A DNA stretch of 64,000 nucleotides from Leucobacter tenebrionis (GTDB taxonomy: Bacteria; Actinomycetota; Actinomycetes; Actinomycetales; Microbacteriaceae). Made by a program: the position numbers and the translations under genes. The DNA is taken from assembly GCF_019884725.1 (NCBI RefSeq), contig NZ_CP082322.1, positions 2,914,001 to 2,978,000 on the forward strand, in the 5' to 3' direction. The notes under the pieces were generated by a model. That model ran no database searches, was not told where the DNA came from, and saw nothing but the letters and a program-made list of their open reading frames with translations. Positions 31,711-39,184 of the stretch are shown here, one piece after another. Every line of letters starts with the position of its first letter. Position 1 is the first letter of the stretch.

Positions 31711-32778
31711 GTGAACGCAGGGGGAGGATCGGCGCAGCCGCCACGCCCGCAGCCGGCACGCCCGCGGGCGATCGAGCCGCTGAGCCTGGCCGCCGCGCTC
31801 CTCGTTGTGCTCGCGGCCCCGGCGTTCTTCGTGCTCGAACTGCCGCTGCTCGGCTTCGCCCTGCTGGCCGGAGGGCTGCTTGTCGCGTGGGCGGGGTCGC
31901 GGGGTGCGGCGGTCGCGGGCGCTGAGCGAGGATCGGCTGCGGGATCGGGGTCGTGGGCGGGGCCCGCCGCGGGCGCCGCGTCGGGATTGGGATCGGGATC
32001 CGGATCAGGATCCCGATCCGCGCCGCGCCCGCCCAGCCTGCTGCGCGACCTCTCGCTCATCGCGATCGGGCTCGCGATCGTGCGCAGCATCCCGCTCGCA
32101 GCCGAGCTCGACGACTGGTCGATGGTGAAGTTCACGCTCGCCCTCGGCGGTGCCGTCGCGGTGCCGTACGTCGTCTCAAGGTGGGTGTACCGGGATCGCG
32201 CGACCGGGTTCCCATGGCGCGGGCGCGCCGAGGAGACGCGGAGCGTCGACTGCGCCCGCGGTGCCGCACACGGCGGCAGCCTACGGAGCGAAGCGAGAGG
32301 TGGCGCGGGCAAGCGATGGGGCCTGCTGCACTGGACGTGGCTCGCGGCGGTGCTCGTGCTGGGCTGGCTGATCCTGCCCTGGTACTTCATCAGCTCGGGG
32401 GTATACCTCAATTGGCCCGACGTCGACGACGCCGACCTCATCGCCCGGCTCTTCGTCGGCGTCGGAGCGGTCGGCATCTGGGACGAGCTCTTCTTCATCT
32501 GCACCGTGTTCGCCGTGCTGCTACGGCACTTCCCCGCGTGGGCCGCGAACCTGCTGCAGGCGGTGGTCTTCGTGTCGTTCCTCTGGGAGCTCGGCTACCG
32601 CGCCTGGGGGCCGCTGCTCACGATCCCGTTCGCGCTCGTGCAGGGGTACATCTTCCTGCGCACGCACTCGCTCGCCTACGTCGTGACCGTGCACCTGCTG
32701 TTCGACGCGGTCGTGTTCGCGGTGCTGGTCCACGCCCACAATCCGCAGCTGTTCGACGTGTTCTTGACGGCGCCGTAG
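31711..32778 (+). CDS. CPBP/CAAX-like membrane protein with altered motif and low-complexity inserts
   Basis: The 355-residue protein has about eight hydrophobic segments. The C-terminal half resembles the CPBP (CAAX prenyl protease-like) family: GIWDELFFICTVFAVL in place of EExxxR, FVSFLWELGYRAWG, and VTVHLLFDAVVFA with the second-motif histidine. The first glutamate is aspartate and the arginine is missing, so protease activity is doubtful. Two polar inserts split the helices: a glycine-serine stretch built on GGGATC/GGATCC repeats (31935-32030) and an arginine-rich one (about 32195-32320). A leaderless GTG start is inferred. Confidence 0.65.
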   Translation: MNAGGGSAQPPRPQPARPRAIEPLSLAAALLVVLAAPAFFVLELPLLGFALLAGGLLVAWAGSRGAAVAGAERGSAAGSGSWAGPAAGAASGLGSGSGSGSRSAPRPPSLLRDLSLIAIGLAIVRSIPLAAELDDWSMVKFTLALGGAVAVPYVVSRWVYRDRATGFPWRGRAEETRSVDCARGAAHGGSLRSEARGGAGKRWGLLHWTWLAAVLVLGWLILPWYFISSGVYLNWPDVDDADLIARLFVGVGAVGIWDELFFICTVFAVLLRHFPAWAANLLQAVVFVSFLWELGYRAWGPLLTIPFALVQGYIFLRTHSLAYVVTVHLLFDAVVFAVLVHAHNPQLFDVFLTAP

Positions 32779-32831
32779 CGGATTCCGGGCGCGATCCCGC
32801 TGCGCGCTCGAGTGAGACAGCCCATTCTTGA

Positions 32832-32871
32832 CGAGCCGGCCTATGATTCACGCAACTTTCGGCCTGGCTCG
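32832..32871. terminator. Hairpin between convergent genes
   Basis: CGAGCCGGCC (32832-32841) pairs with GGCCTGGCTCG (32861-32871) with one bulged base and a 19-base loop. It lies between the convergent CPBP-like and aroQ genes and could end both transcripts. The rest of 32779-32927 shows nothing else. Confidence 0.5.
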
Positions 32872-32927
32872 ATAGGAATAGGCTGCCTCGATCCTCAGCC
32901 ATCACCCGCGCGCGGGCGACGCCCGGA

Positions 32928-33368
32928 TCAGCCCGCCGTCAGCGCCGCCAGACGGCGTACCGCGAACTCGTAGCCCTGCACCCCGCAGCCCACGATCACG
33001 CACTGCGCGATGCCCGAGATGTAGGAGTGGCTGCGGAACTCCTCGCGCGCGTGCACGTTCGAGATGTGCACCTCTGCGACGGGAAGCGCGACCCCCGTCA
33101 GCGCGTCGCGCAGCGCGATCGAGGTGTGGGTGAAGGCTCCGGGGTTGATGATGATCGCGGCGCAGTCCTCGCGGGCCGCGTGGATGGCGTCGATGAGCTC
33201 GCCCTCGTGGTTGCTCTGCACGGCGCGCACCCCGAAGCCGAAGTCGGACGCGATGCGCGAGACGAGCGCCTCGACGTCTTCGAGGGTCTCCTCGCCGTAG
33301 ATCTCGGGTTCGCGCGTGCCGAGCAGGTTGAGGTTCGGGCCGTTCACCAGGAGAAGTCGTCTGGACAT
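32928..33368 (-). CDS. aroQ: Type II 3-dehydroquinate dehydratase
   Basis: The 146-residue protein dehydrates 3-dehydroquinate in the shikimate pathway as a dodecamer. [16 protein letters not shown] contains the active-site arginine and tyrosine of the flexible lid, NPGAFTHTS the substrate loop, and [16 protein letters not shown] the catalytic histidine region. The length is typical. It stands alone with no other aro gene nearby and is divergent from trmB. Confidence 0.97.
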   Translation of the reverse strand: MSRRLLLVNGPNLNLLGTREPEIYGEETLEDVEALVSRIASDFGFGVRAVQSNHEGELIDAIHAAREDCAAIIINPGAFTHTSIALRDALTGVALPVAEVHISNVHAREEFRSHSYISGIAQCVIVGCGVQGYEFAVRRLAALTAG

Positions 33369-33483
33369 GGGTCGTTCCCTCCGCTTCGAAGTGTTCTACC
33401 CATGGTACCGCCGCAGGGCTGCTCGCGGTCAGTCGTTCTCGCGATGCGGACGCGGGGAGAGTTCGGGATCGCCGACCGTGGGC

Positions 33484-33489
33484 TACCGT
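33484..33489 (+). promoter_or_regulatory. -10 box of trmB (leaderless type)
   Basis: TACCGT lies six bases before the GTG at 33496. Confidence 0.5.
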
Positions 33490-33495
33490 AGACGG

Positions 33496-34242
33496 GTGAC
33501 CGACCAGCAGCCCCTGCCTCACAAGAATTTCGACCCCACCACGTTCCGCGACAAGCCGGTATCTTTCGTGCGCCGCAGCGGGCGCATGACGCCCTCGCAG
33601 ACGCGGGCGTGGGAGGAGCATCGCGAGAAGTACGTGCTCGACATCGCGCACGGCCCCGCCGCGACGAGCGTGGCCGACGGGGCGACGGGCGATCCCGAGC
33701 AGATCTTCGGCAGGAAGGCGCCGCTCGTGGTCGAGGTCGGCTCCGGACAGGGCCACGCGATCCTGCACGCCGCCGAGCATCGTCGCGATACCGACTTCCT
33801 CGCCATCGAGGTGTTCCGCGCCGGGCTCGCCCGCACCATGATCCGCGCCGAGCTCGCGAAGCTCGACAACCTCCGCCTCGCCGAGGTCAACGCGCCCGAG
33901 CTGCTCGAGAAGTATCTGCCGGCGGGTTCGGTCGACGAGATCTGGGTGTTCTTCCCCGATCCCTGGAAGAAGGAGCGCCACAAGAAGCGGCGACTCGTGA
34001 GTGCCGACTTCGCGCGCATCGCGCACCGCGCGCTGAAGCCCGGGGGCGTGCTGCGGCTCGCGACCGACTGGGAGGACTACGCCGAGCAGATGCGCGAGGT
34101 GCTCGATGCCGCCGACGGTTTCGAGCGCGGCTTCGAGGGGGAGTGGGCGGATCGCTTCGACGGCCGCGTGCTCACCGCCTTCGAGCAGAAGGGCGCTGAG
34201 AAGGGGCGTCAGATCCGGGACTTGAACTACCTTCGCGTATGA
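33496..34242 (+). CDS. trmB: tRNA (guanine(46)-N7)-methyltransferase
   Basis: The 248-residue SAM-dependent enzyme methylates G46 in the variable loop of tRNA. EVGSGQGHAILHAA is the SAM site, FLAIEVFRAGLARTM and DEIWVFFPDPWKKERHKKRRL are strongly diagnostic of TrmB, and RLATDWEDYAEQM and DLNYLRV close the protein. The GTG at 33496 is used; an in-frame extension to 33316 lies upstream of the -10 box and is rejected. A tRNA gene and argS lie 2 kb downstream. Confidence 0.95.
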   Translation: MTDQQPLPHKNFDPTTFRDKPVSFVRRSGRMTPSQTRAWEEHREKYVLDIAHGPAATSVADGATGDPEQIFGRKAPLVVEVGSGQGHAILHAAEHRRDTDFLAIEVFRAGLARTMIRAELAKLDNLRLAEVNAPELLEKYLPAGSVDEIWVFFPDPWKKERHKKRRLVSADFARIAHRALKPGGVLRLATDWEDYAEQMREVLDAADGFERGFEGEWADRFDGRVLTAFEQKGAEKGRQIRDLNYLRV

Positions 34243-34282
34243 ATGTCCGGGGCCGGCTCCCATGAATGTCCGAGCCCCGCTC

Positions 34283-34288
34283 TAACAT
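34283..34288 (+). promoter_or_regulatory. -10 box of the MFS gene (leaderless type)
   Basis: TAACAT lies seven bases before the ATG at 34296. Confidence 0.5.
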
Positions 34289-34295
34289 GTGAACC

Positions 34296-35672
34296 ATGAG
34301 CGAAACCCACCCCTCCCTGTCGCAGCGTCTCGATGCGCTGCCCTTCACCCGCAAGCACGGGCGCGTGCTCACGGGGTCCGGGCTCGGGTGGGCCCTCGAC
34401 GCCATGGACGTCGGCCTCATCTCGTTCATCATCGCGGCGCTGGTCGAGCACTGGGGCATCTCGAAGGGCGAGAGCGGCCTCATCGCCTCGATCGGCTTCC
34501 TGGGCATGGCGATCGGTGCGAGCCTCGGCGGCCTGCTCGCCGACCGGTTCGGGCGGCGCCAGGTGTTCGCGCTCACGCTGCTGGTCTACGGCGCGGCTAC
34601 GGGGGCGAGCGCGCTCGTAGGCGGTATCGCTCTGCTGCTCGTACTGCGATTCTTCGTCGGGCTGGGGCTCGGCGCCGAGCTGCCCGTGGCCTCGACATAC
34701 GTGAGCGAGTTCGCGCCGGCGCGCATCCGCGGCCGGCTCATCGTGATCCTCGAGGCCTTCTGGGCGGTGGGGTGGACCGCTGCGGCGCTGATCGGCTACT
34801 TCGTGGTGCCCGCCTCGGAGAACGGGTGGCGCTGGGCCTTCGCGCTCGGGGCGATCCCCGCCGTGTATGCGCTCATCGTGCGCTGGGGCCTGCCCGAGTC
34901 CCCTCGGTGGCTGGCCGGGCGCGGGCGCACCGCCGAAGCCGAGCGGATCGTGGGCGAGTTCGAGTCGTCCGCGGTCAGGGCCGGTCAGGCTGTCGAACCC
35001 GGTTCGCATGCCGAGCCCGGTTCGCATGTCGACCCTGTCGAAGCGCGCGAACCGGCCCACCGGCTCGGCGCCCGCTCCAGGCTCGGCGGACTCTGGTCGG
35101 CGGAGTTCCGACTGCGCACGGCCTCGATCTGGCTGGTGTGGTTCTGCGTGAACTTCGCCTACTACGGCGCATTCATCTGGATCCCGAGCATCCTCGTCGA
35201 CGCGGGCTTCGACCTCGTGCGCTCGTTCGGATTCACGCTGATCATCACGCTCGCGCAGCTCCCCGGTTACGCGGTCGCGGCGTGGCTCATCGAGGTGTGG
35301 GGCCGGCGGCTGACGCTGTCGCTCTTCCTCATGGGGTCAGCGGTCTCGGCCGTGATCTTCGGCACGGTCCACGCCGAGGGTGCGACCATCGCCTCGGGCA
35401 TGGCGCTCTCCTTCTTCAACCTCGGCGCCTGGGGTGCGCTCTACGCGGTCACCCCCGAGATCTACCCGACCTCGCTACGGGGTACGGGGGCGGGGTGGGC
35501 CGCGGGTGTGGGGCGCATCGCCTCGATCGTCGCTCCGCTGCTGGTGCCGCTCATGCTGGCTGCGGGCGGAGCGGGTCTCACCTTCGCGGTGTTCGCGGTG
35601 TTCTTCGTGGTCGCGGCCGGGGCGACCTGGGGCCTCGTGGATCGCCGGGGCGAGGCGCTCGACGATCGGTAG
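34296..35672 (+). CDS. MFS transporter, sugar-porter/NiaP-like
   Basis: The 458-residue protein has twelve predicted helices and MFS signatures GLLADRFGRRQVF (loop 2-3), ELPVASTYVSEFAPARIRGRL (loop 4-5) and the matching AAWLIEVWGRRLT and TPEIYPTSLRGTGAGWAAGVGR in the second half. These resemble the NiaP/AAHS and sugar-porter groups, which carry nicotinate, aromatic acids or sugars. The central loop is expanded by EPGSHAEPGSHVDPVEARE, encoded by two CCCGGTTCGCATG direct repeats. No neighbour identifies the substrate. Confidence 0.88.
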   Translation: MSETHPSLSQRLDALPFTRKHGRVLTGSGLGWALDAMDVGLISFIIAALVEHWGISKGESGLIASIGFLGMAIGASLGGLLADRFGRRQVFALTLLVYGAATGASALVGGIALLLVLRFFVGLGLGAELPVASTYVSEFAPARIRGRLIVILEAFWAVGWTAAALIGYFVVPASENGWRWAFALGAIPAVYALIVRWGLPESPRWLAGRGRTAEAERIVGEFESSAVRAGQAVEPGSHAEPGSHVDPVEAREPAHRLGARSRLGGLWSAEFRLRTASIWLVWFCVNFAYYGAFIWIPSILVDAGFDLVRSFGFTLIITLAQLPGYAVAAWLIEVWGRRLTLSLFLMGSAVSAVIFGTVHAEGATIASGMALSFFNLGAWGALYAVTPEIYPTSLRGTGAGWAAGVGRIASIVAPLLVPLMLAAGGAGLTFAVFAVFFVVAAGATWGLVDRRGEALDDR

Positions 35673-35728
35673 TCGGCGAGCGTCGCGTCCCCGACCGAGT
35701 GCGCCGTCGTCAACCCCCGCATGCAACG

Positions 35729-35791
35729 GCACCGATCGACGTTGGAGCACCCCGAGTTTCGGAATCGGGGTGCTCCAACGTCGATCGGTGC
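35729..35791. repeat. Perfect 27-bp inverted repeat, family A copy 2
   Basis: Arms 35729-35755 and 35765-35791 are exact reverse complements with a nine-base loop GTTTCGGAA. The first 20 bases (from AACGGCACCGATC) match the hairpin after dxr. It sits 56 bases past the MFS stop and before the convergent 39-residue gene. Confidence 0.9.
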
Positions 35792-35854
35792 TGTCAGAGG
35801 TGCAGCGCGGGCGCCTCAATCAGCCAGCGCCGCGGAGGACGCCGGGCGCCGCGA

Positions 35855-35974
35855 TCAGTCGCTGCAGCGGCAACGCTCGGCCTGGGGCACCCCGGCCAGG
35901 GCCTCCTCGACGTGCTCGCCGCAGCCCACCCAGGTCGGCTTGTTGCAGCTCTGGCAGGTCACTCGCTGGCACAT
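35855..35974 (-). CDS. Conserved 39-residue cysteine-rich small protein
   Basis: The frame from ATG 35974 encodes MCQRVTCQSCNKPTWVGCGE followed by HVEEALAGVPQAERCRCSD. Six cysteines (2, 7, 10, 18, 35, 37) in CxxC-like spacings suggest a zinc-binding knuckle. A strong AAGGAG ribosome binding site lies seven bases before the ATG. I recognise the TCxxCxKPTWxGCGxHVExxLxGVPxxxRCxC pattern as a small hypothetical protein widespread in actinobacteria; its role is unknown. It is too short for most gene finders. Confidence 0.8.
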   Translation of the reverse strand: MCQRVTCQSCNKPTWVGCGEHVEEALAGVPQAERCRCSD

Positions 35975-36088
35975 GGTGGTTCTCCTTCGGGGTTTCGATC
36001 GACGTTCTCGCGATCGATCCGGATCGCAGATTCCATTGTGCCGGGTGAAGATGCGTGCCGGCTGCTCGCGGCGTCCTTCGTCCACGAC

Positions 36089-36145
36089 CGAGATGACGCT
36101 TACGGCCCCTAGGTCGGCGTTCTCGGGGCGACAAGCGTCATCTCG
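36089..36145. repeat. Intergenic hairpin, family B copy 2
   Basis: Perfect 13-bp arms 36089-36101 and 36133-36145 (CGAGATGACGCTT type) enclose an inner GCCCC/GGGGC stem. The outer 11 and inner 5 base pairs are those of 17619-17675. Confidence 0.82.
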
Positions 36146-36249
36146 ACCGCGGGACGGAGGTCCTCGCTGCCCCTCTCCCGGAGGGGAGAAGCTGAGAGCA
36201 GAAGGCCGACCGGCCGGGAGGTAGGCGCAGGGCGAGCCAAGATTCGACG

Positions 36250-36309
36250 GCCGAAGGAGACCTCGTTGAAGAAGACCCCGCCGAAGGAGACCTCGTTGAA
36301 GGAGACGCC
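36250..36309. repeat. 30-bp direct repeat, two units
   Basis: Two 30-base units begin with GCCGAAGGAGACCTCGTTGAAG (identical over 22 bases at 36250 and 36280) and differ at two of the last eight. They lie just before tRNA-Arg. Only two units exist and there is no spacer, so this is a tandem duplication. Confidence 0.85.
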
Positions 36310-36366
36310 GGGGTGGCACGGCGCACCCCCGGAAGTGCGCTAGGCTAGTCGGCGTTGCCAGTGCTC

Positions 36367-36439
36367 GCCTCCGTAGCTCAGGGGATAGAGCGCCGGTTTC
36401 CGGTACCGTAGGTCGGGGGTTCGAATCCCTCCGGGGGCA
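36367..36439 (+). tRNA. tRNA-Arg (anticodon CCG)
   Basis: The 73-base sequence folds as a tRNA: acceptor GCCTCCG/CGGGGGC, D-arm GCTC/GAGC, anticodon stem CCGGT/ACCGT with loop TTCCGGT (anticodon CCG, codon CGG), and T-arm GGGGG/CCCTC with TTCGAAT. The first anticodon-stem pair is a C-T mismatch. CCA is not encoded. It lies 103 bases before argS, the synthetase that charges it. Confidence 0.93.
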
Positions 36440-36455
36440 CGAAAGCAACCGAGAA

Positions 36456-36486
36456 GGCCCGGTCAGAACGAGTTTCTGGCCGGGCC
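36456..36486 (+). terminator. Hairpin after tRNA-Arg
   Basis: GGCCCGGTCAGAA (36456-36468) pairs with TTCTGGCCGGGCC (36474-36486) with one mismatch and a five-base loop. It separates the tRNA from argS. The stem is strong; only CTCC follows, with no T-run. Confidence 0.65.
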
Positions 36487-36528
36487 CTCCGCATTTCTCA
36501 GCGAATTCGCCCCCGCAGGCGGGCGGAG

Positions 36529-36534
36529 TAGACT
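36529..36534 (+). promoter_or_regulatory. -10 box of argS
   Basis: TAGACT lies eight bases before the GTG at 36543, again with no room for a ribosome binding site. Confidence 0.6.
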
Positions 36535-36542
36535 GGTCGTTT

Positions 36543-38213
36543 GTGACGCCACAAGAACTCGCCCTCGCCCTCGCCCGCATCCTGACCGACATCGTCGCCG
36601 CTCGCGGTGCCGATATCGAGGTCACCGAGCAGGACACGCAGGTGGAGCGCCCGAAGAACCGGGATCACGGCGATTGGGCCTCGAACGCCGCGATGAAGTT
36701 CGCGAAGCGGATCGGCACGAACCCTCGTGAACTCGCCGAGGAGATCGTCGAGCGCGCTGCGGCGATCGAGGGTGTGGCGAAGGCGGAGGTCGCCGGCCCC
36801 GGCTTCATCAACATCACCCTCGACGCCGCGAGCGCGGGTGAGACCGCTCGCCGCGTGGTCGAGCAGGGCGAGGCCTACGGTCGCAGCGATGTGCTCGCGG
36901 GGCAGCGGATCAACCTCGAGTTCGTGAGCGCCAACCCCACCGGCCCGCTGCACATGGGGCACACCCGCTGGGCGGCTCTCGGCGACTCGACGGCGCGGGT
37001 GCTGCGTGCCGCGGGCGCGGATGTGACGAGCGAGTACTACATCAACGACGCGGGCGCGCAGATGAACAAGTTCGGTCGCTCCGTGCTGGCGGCCGCCCTC
37101 GGCGAGGAGGCCCCGGAAGACGCATACCCCGGCGAGTACATCCAGTCGCTCGGCGCGCAGGTGCGCGAGCGGATCCCGAATCTCGCCGAACTCGCCGAGA
37201 GCGACCGTGAGGCCGCTCTCGAGCAGGCCCAGGAGCTCGCCTACCAGTTGCAGCTCGCCGAGATCAAGGATTCGCTCGAGCGCTTCAACGTGCATTTCGA
37301 CGTGTTCTTCTCGGAGCGCACGCTGCACGCACAGGGCGAGAACGGCGAACCGAGCCCCATCGAAGCCGCGATCGACCGGCTGCGCGAGCAGGGCCACGTC
37401 TACGACGAGGACGACGCGGTGTGGGTGCGCACGACCGCATTCGGCGACGACAAGGATCGCGTGTTCACCCGCGGCAACGGGGTCTACACCTACTTCGCCG
37501 CCGACGCCGCCTACTACCTCTCGAAGATGGACCGCGGCTTCGGCGAGAAGATCTACCTGCTGGGTGCCGACCACCACGGCTACATCGGGCGCCTCACCGC
37601 GATCGCCGGCGCCGCGGGCGACAACATCGAGACCGACGTCACCGTGCTCATCGGTCAGCTCGTCAACCTCAACGGCGCGCGCCTCTCGAAGCGGGCGGGC
37701 AACATCATCGAGCTCGACGATCTGCTCGAGTGGCTGGGCAGCGACGCGCTGCGCTACTGGCTCGCGCGCTATCCCGCCGACTCGCCGCTCTCCCTCGACG
37801 GCGAGAAGCTGCGCAGCCGCACCAACGACAACCCGGTCTTCTACGTGCAGTACGCGCACGCCCGCACCTGCGCGGTCGACCGCAACGCGGCCGCGGCCGG
37901 TGTGGATCGCAGCGCCTTCGCACCCGAGCTGCTCACGCACCAGACCGAGACCGACCTGCTCGGCAAGCTGCAGCAGTACCCGGGCATCGTGGCCGGCGCC
38001 GCCGAGCTGCGCGAGCCGCATCGCGTGGCGCGCTTCCTCGAGGAGCTCGCCGCCGCGTACCACCGCTGGTACGACAACTGCCGCGTGATCCCGATGGGCG
38101 AGGAGCCCGTCGAGGATCTGCACCGCACCCGGCTGTGGCTGAACGACGCGGCCGGCCAGGTGCTGCGCAACGGCCTCGATCTGCTCGGCGTCTCCGCTCC
38201 CGAGCGACTGTAG
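36543..38213 (+). CDS. argS: Arginyl-tRNA synthetase
   Basis: The 556-residue class I synthetase has an N-terminal Add-1 domain (RPKNRDHGDWASNAAM), the signature SANPTGPLHMGHTR with HMGH as HIGH box, a KMSKS-equivalent LSKRAGNIIELDDL, and the DALR anticodon-binding domain at the C-terminus (VQYAHARTCAV, EPHRVARFLEEL). The length is normal. It opens the conserved argS-lysA-hom-thrB-rho block and is directly preceded by a tRNA-Arg gene. Confidence 0.97.
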   Translation: MTPQELALALARILTDIVAARGADIEVTEQDTQVERPKNRDHGDWASNAAMKFAKRIGTNPRELAEEIVERAAAIEGVAKAEVAGPGFINITLDAASAGETARRVVEQGEAYGRSDVLAGQRINLEFVSANPTGPLHMGHTRWAALGDSTARVLRAAGADVTSEYYINDAGAQMNKFGRSVLAAALGEEAPEDAYPGEYIQSLGAQVRERIPNLAELAESDREAALEQAQELAYQLQLAEIKDSLERFNVHFDVFFSERTLHAQGENGEPSPIEAAIDRLREQGHVYDEDDAVWVRTTAFGDDKDRVFTRGNGVYTYFAADAAYYLSKMDRGFGEKIYLLGADHHGYIGRLTAIAGAAGDNIETDVTVLIGQLVNLNGARLSKRAGNIIELDDLLEWLGSDALRYWLARYPADSPLSLDGEKLRSRTNDNPVFYVQYAHARTCAVDRNAAAAGVDRSAFAPELLTHQTETDLLGKLQQYPGIVAGAAELREPHRVARFLEELAAAYHRWYDNCRVIPMGEEPVEDLHRTRLWLNDAAGQVLRNGLDLLGVSAPERL

Positions 38214-38226
38214 GCGCGCGATCGAC

Positions 38227-38994
38227 GTGAAGGCCGAACGCAAGCCCCGGTGGTGGCTCCGGATCCTCAGCGCGATCCTCGCGATCGCGGTGCTGGGCGG
38301 TGCGGTGGAGCTGGTGCTGCGCGCGATCTCGCCCGGGATCGTCGCGGACTCGGTGCGCGAGGGGCTCGGTCTCACGCCGGATCACCCGGTCGAGGTGTCC
38401 CTGTCGGGCTCTTCGCTGCTGAACGCCTTGCGCGGAGGGATCGGCGGGGTGACCGTCACGGTTCCCGACGCGCCTCTGCTCGAGGGCGTCTCCGCCGACG
38501 GGACGGTGCGGGCGAGCTTCGTGCCGTTCGATCCGACCCAGGGTGAGATCCGGGACGGTACCGCGGAGCTGAGGGTCGACAAGGAGCAGCTCGGATCGGT
38601 GGTGAGCCTGCTCACGCAGGGCGTCGCGCAGACGGGAGAGGTGCGCGACGGCTCGCTCGTCGTCGGCCGCACGCTCGAACTGTTCGGTCAGCAGGTGCCG
38701 ATCACCGCGTCTCTCGGTCTCAGGGTCACCGAGGACGGCGAGGTCGAGGTGGAGCCGCGCGGTGCCGCGGCTGCGGGGTTCGACCTGAACGCCGATCAGC
38801 TCGCGGATGTCGGCGGCGGCATCTTGCGCCCGCTGCTCGAGACGCAGACGGTCTGCGTGCGGGGCAATCTGCCCGCGGGCGTGGAACTCACGGGGATCTC
38901 GCTGTCGAGCACGGGATCCGCATCCATCACCGCGGATCTCTCTCCGCGCATCCTCTCCGACCCCGCCGAGCAGCAGCCCGGCAGCTGCGAGTAG
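38227..38994 (+). CDS. DUF2993 (LmeA-like) family protein
   Basis: The 255-residue protein has a basic N-terminus and one membrane segment (ILSAILAIAVLGGAVELVL, residues 13-31), then an extracytoplasmic beta-rich domain with repeated VTVTVPDAPLLEG and DGTVRASF strands, the pattern of DUF2993. The mycobacterial member LmeA binds phosphoinositides and supports lipomannan elongation; whether this applies here is unknown. It begins 13 bases after argS with GTG and is likely co-transcribed. Its place between argS and lysA is recurrent in this group of actinobacteria as far as I recall. Confidence 0.75.
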   Translation: MKAERKPRWWLRILSAILAIAVLGGAVELVLRAISPGIVADSVREGLGLTPDHPVEVSLSGSSLLNALRGGIGGVTVTVPDAPLLEGVSADGTVRASFVPFDPTQGEIRDGTAELRVDKEQLGSVVSLLTQGVAQTGEVRDGSLVVGRTLELFGQQVPITASLGLRVTEDGEVEVEPRGAAAAGFDLNADQLADVGGGILRPLLETQTVCVRGNLPAGVELTGISLSSTGSASITADLSPRILSDPAEQQPGSCE

Positions 38995-39053
38995 CGGGCG
39001 GTCCGCCGCCGCGTCGATCCCGGTCGCATACAGCATCGGCACTGTCGTCCCGC

Positions 39054-39184
39054 TAAACTGGAGCGGTCCGTTCCGAGGTGTTCCTCCGTTCGCAGGCTTC
39101 AGGGGCCAATCCGGGTCCGCTCGCCGGTTGCCGTCAGGCTGATCGAGCGTCGACGGATCCGCAAGAATCCCTGAGGAGTGAAGC
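39054..39184 (+). promoter_or_regulatory. lysA promoter and 5' leader with a possible leader ORF
   Basis: TAAACT (39054-39059) is a good -10 box, giving a leader of about 120 bases, long for this genome. A GTG at 39078 opens a 36-codon frame whose TGA (39186-39188) overlaps the lysA ATG as ATGA. GAGGAGTG at 39173-39180 is the lysA ribosome binding site. No known lysine riboswitch is recognisable. Confidence 0.5.

Noticed and set aside
36250-36309. CRISPR-like direct repeats
   Set aside because: There are only two units, adjacent with no unique spacers, and no cas genes are present in the window.
39054-39184. A lysine riboswitch before lysA
   Set aside because: The leader is too short and lacks the conserved junction of L-box RNAs.
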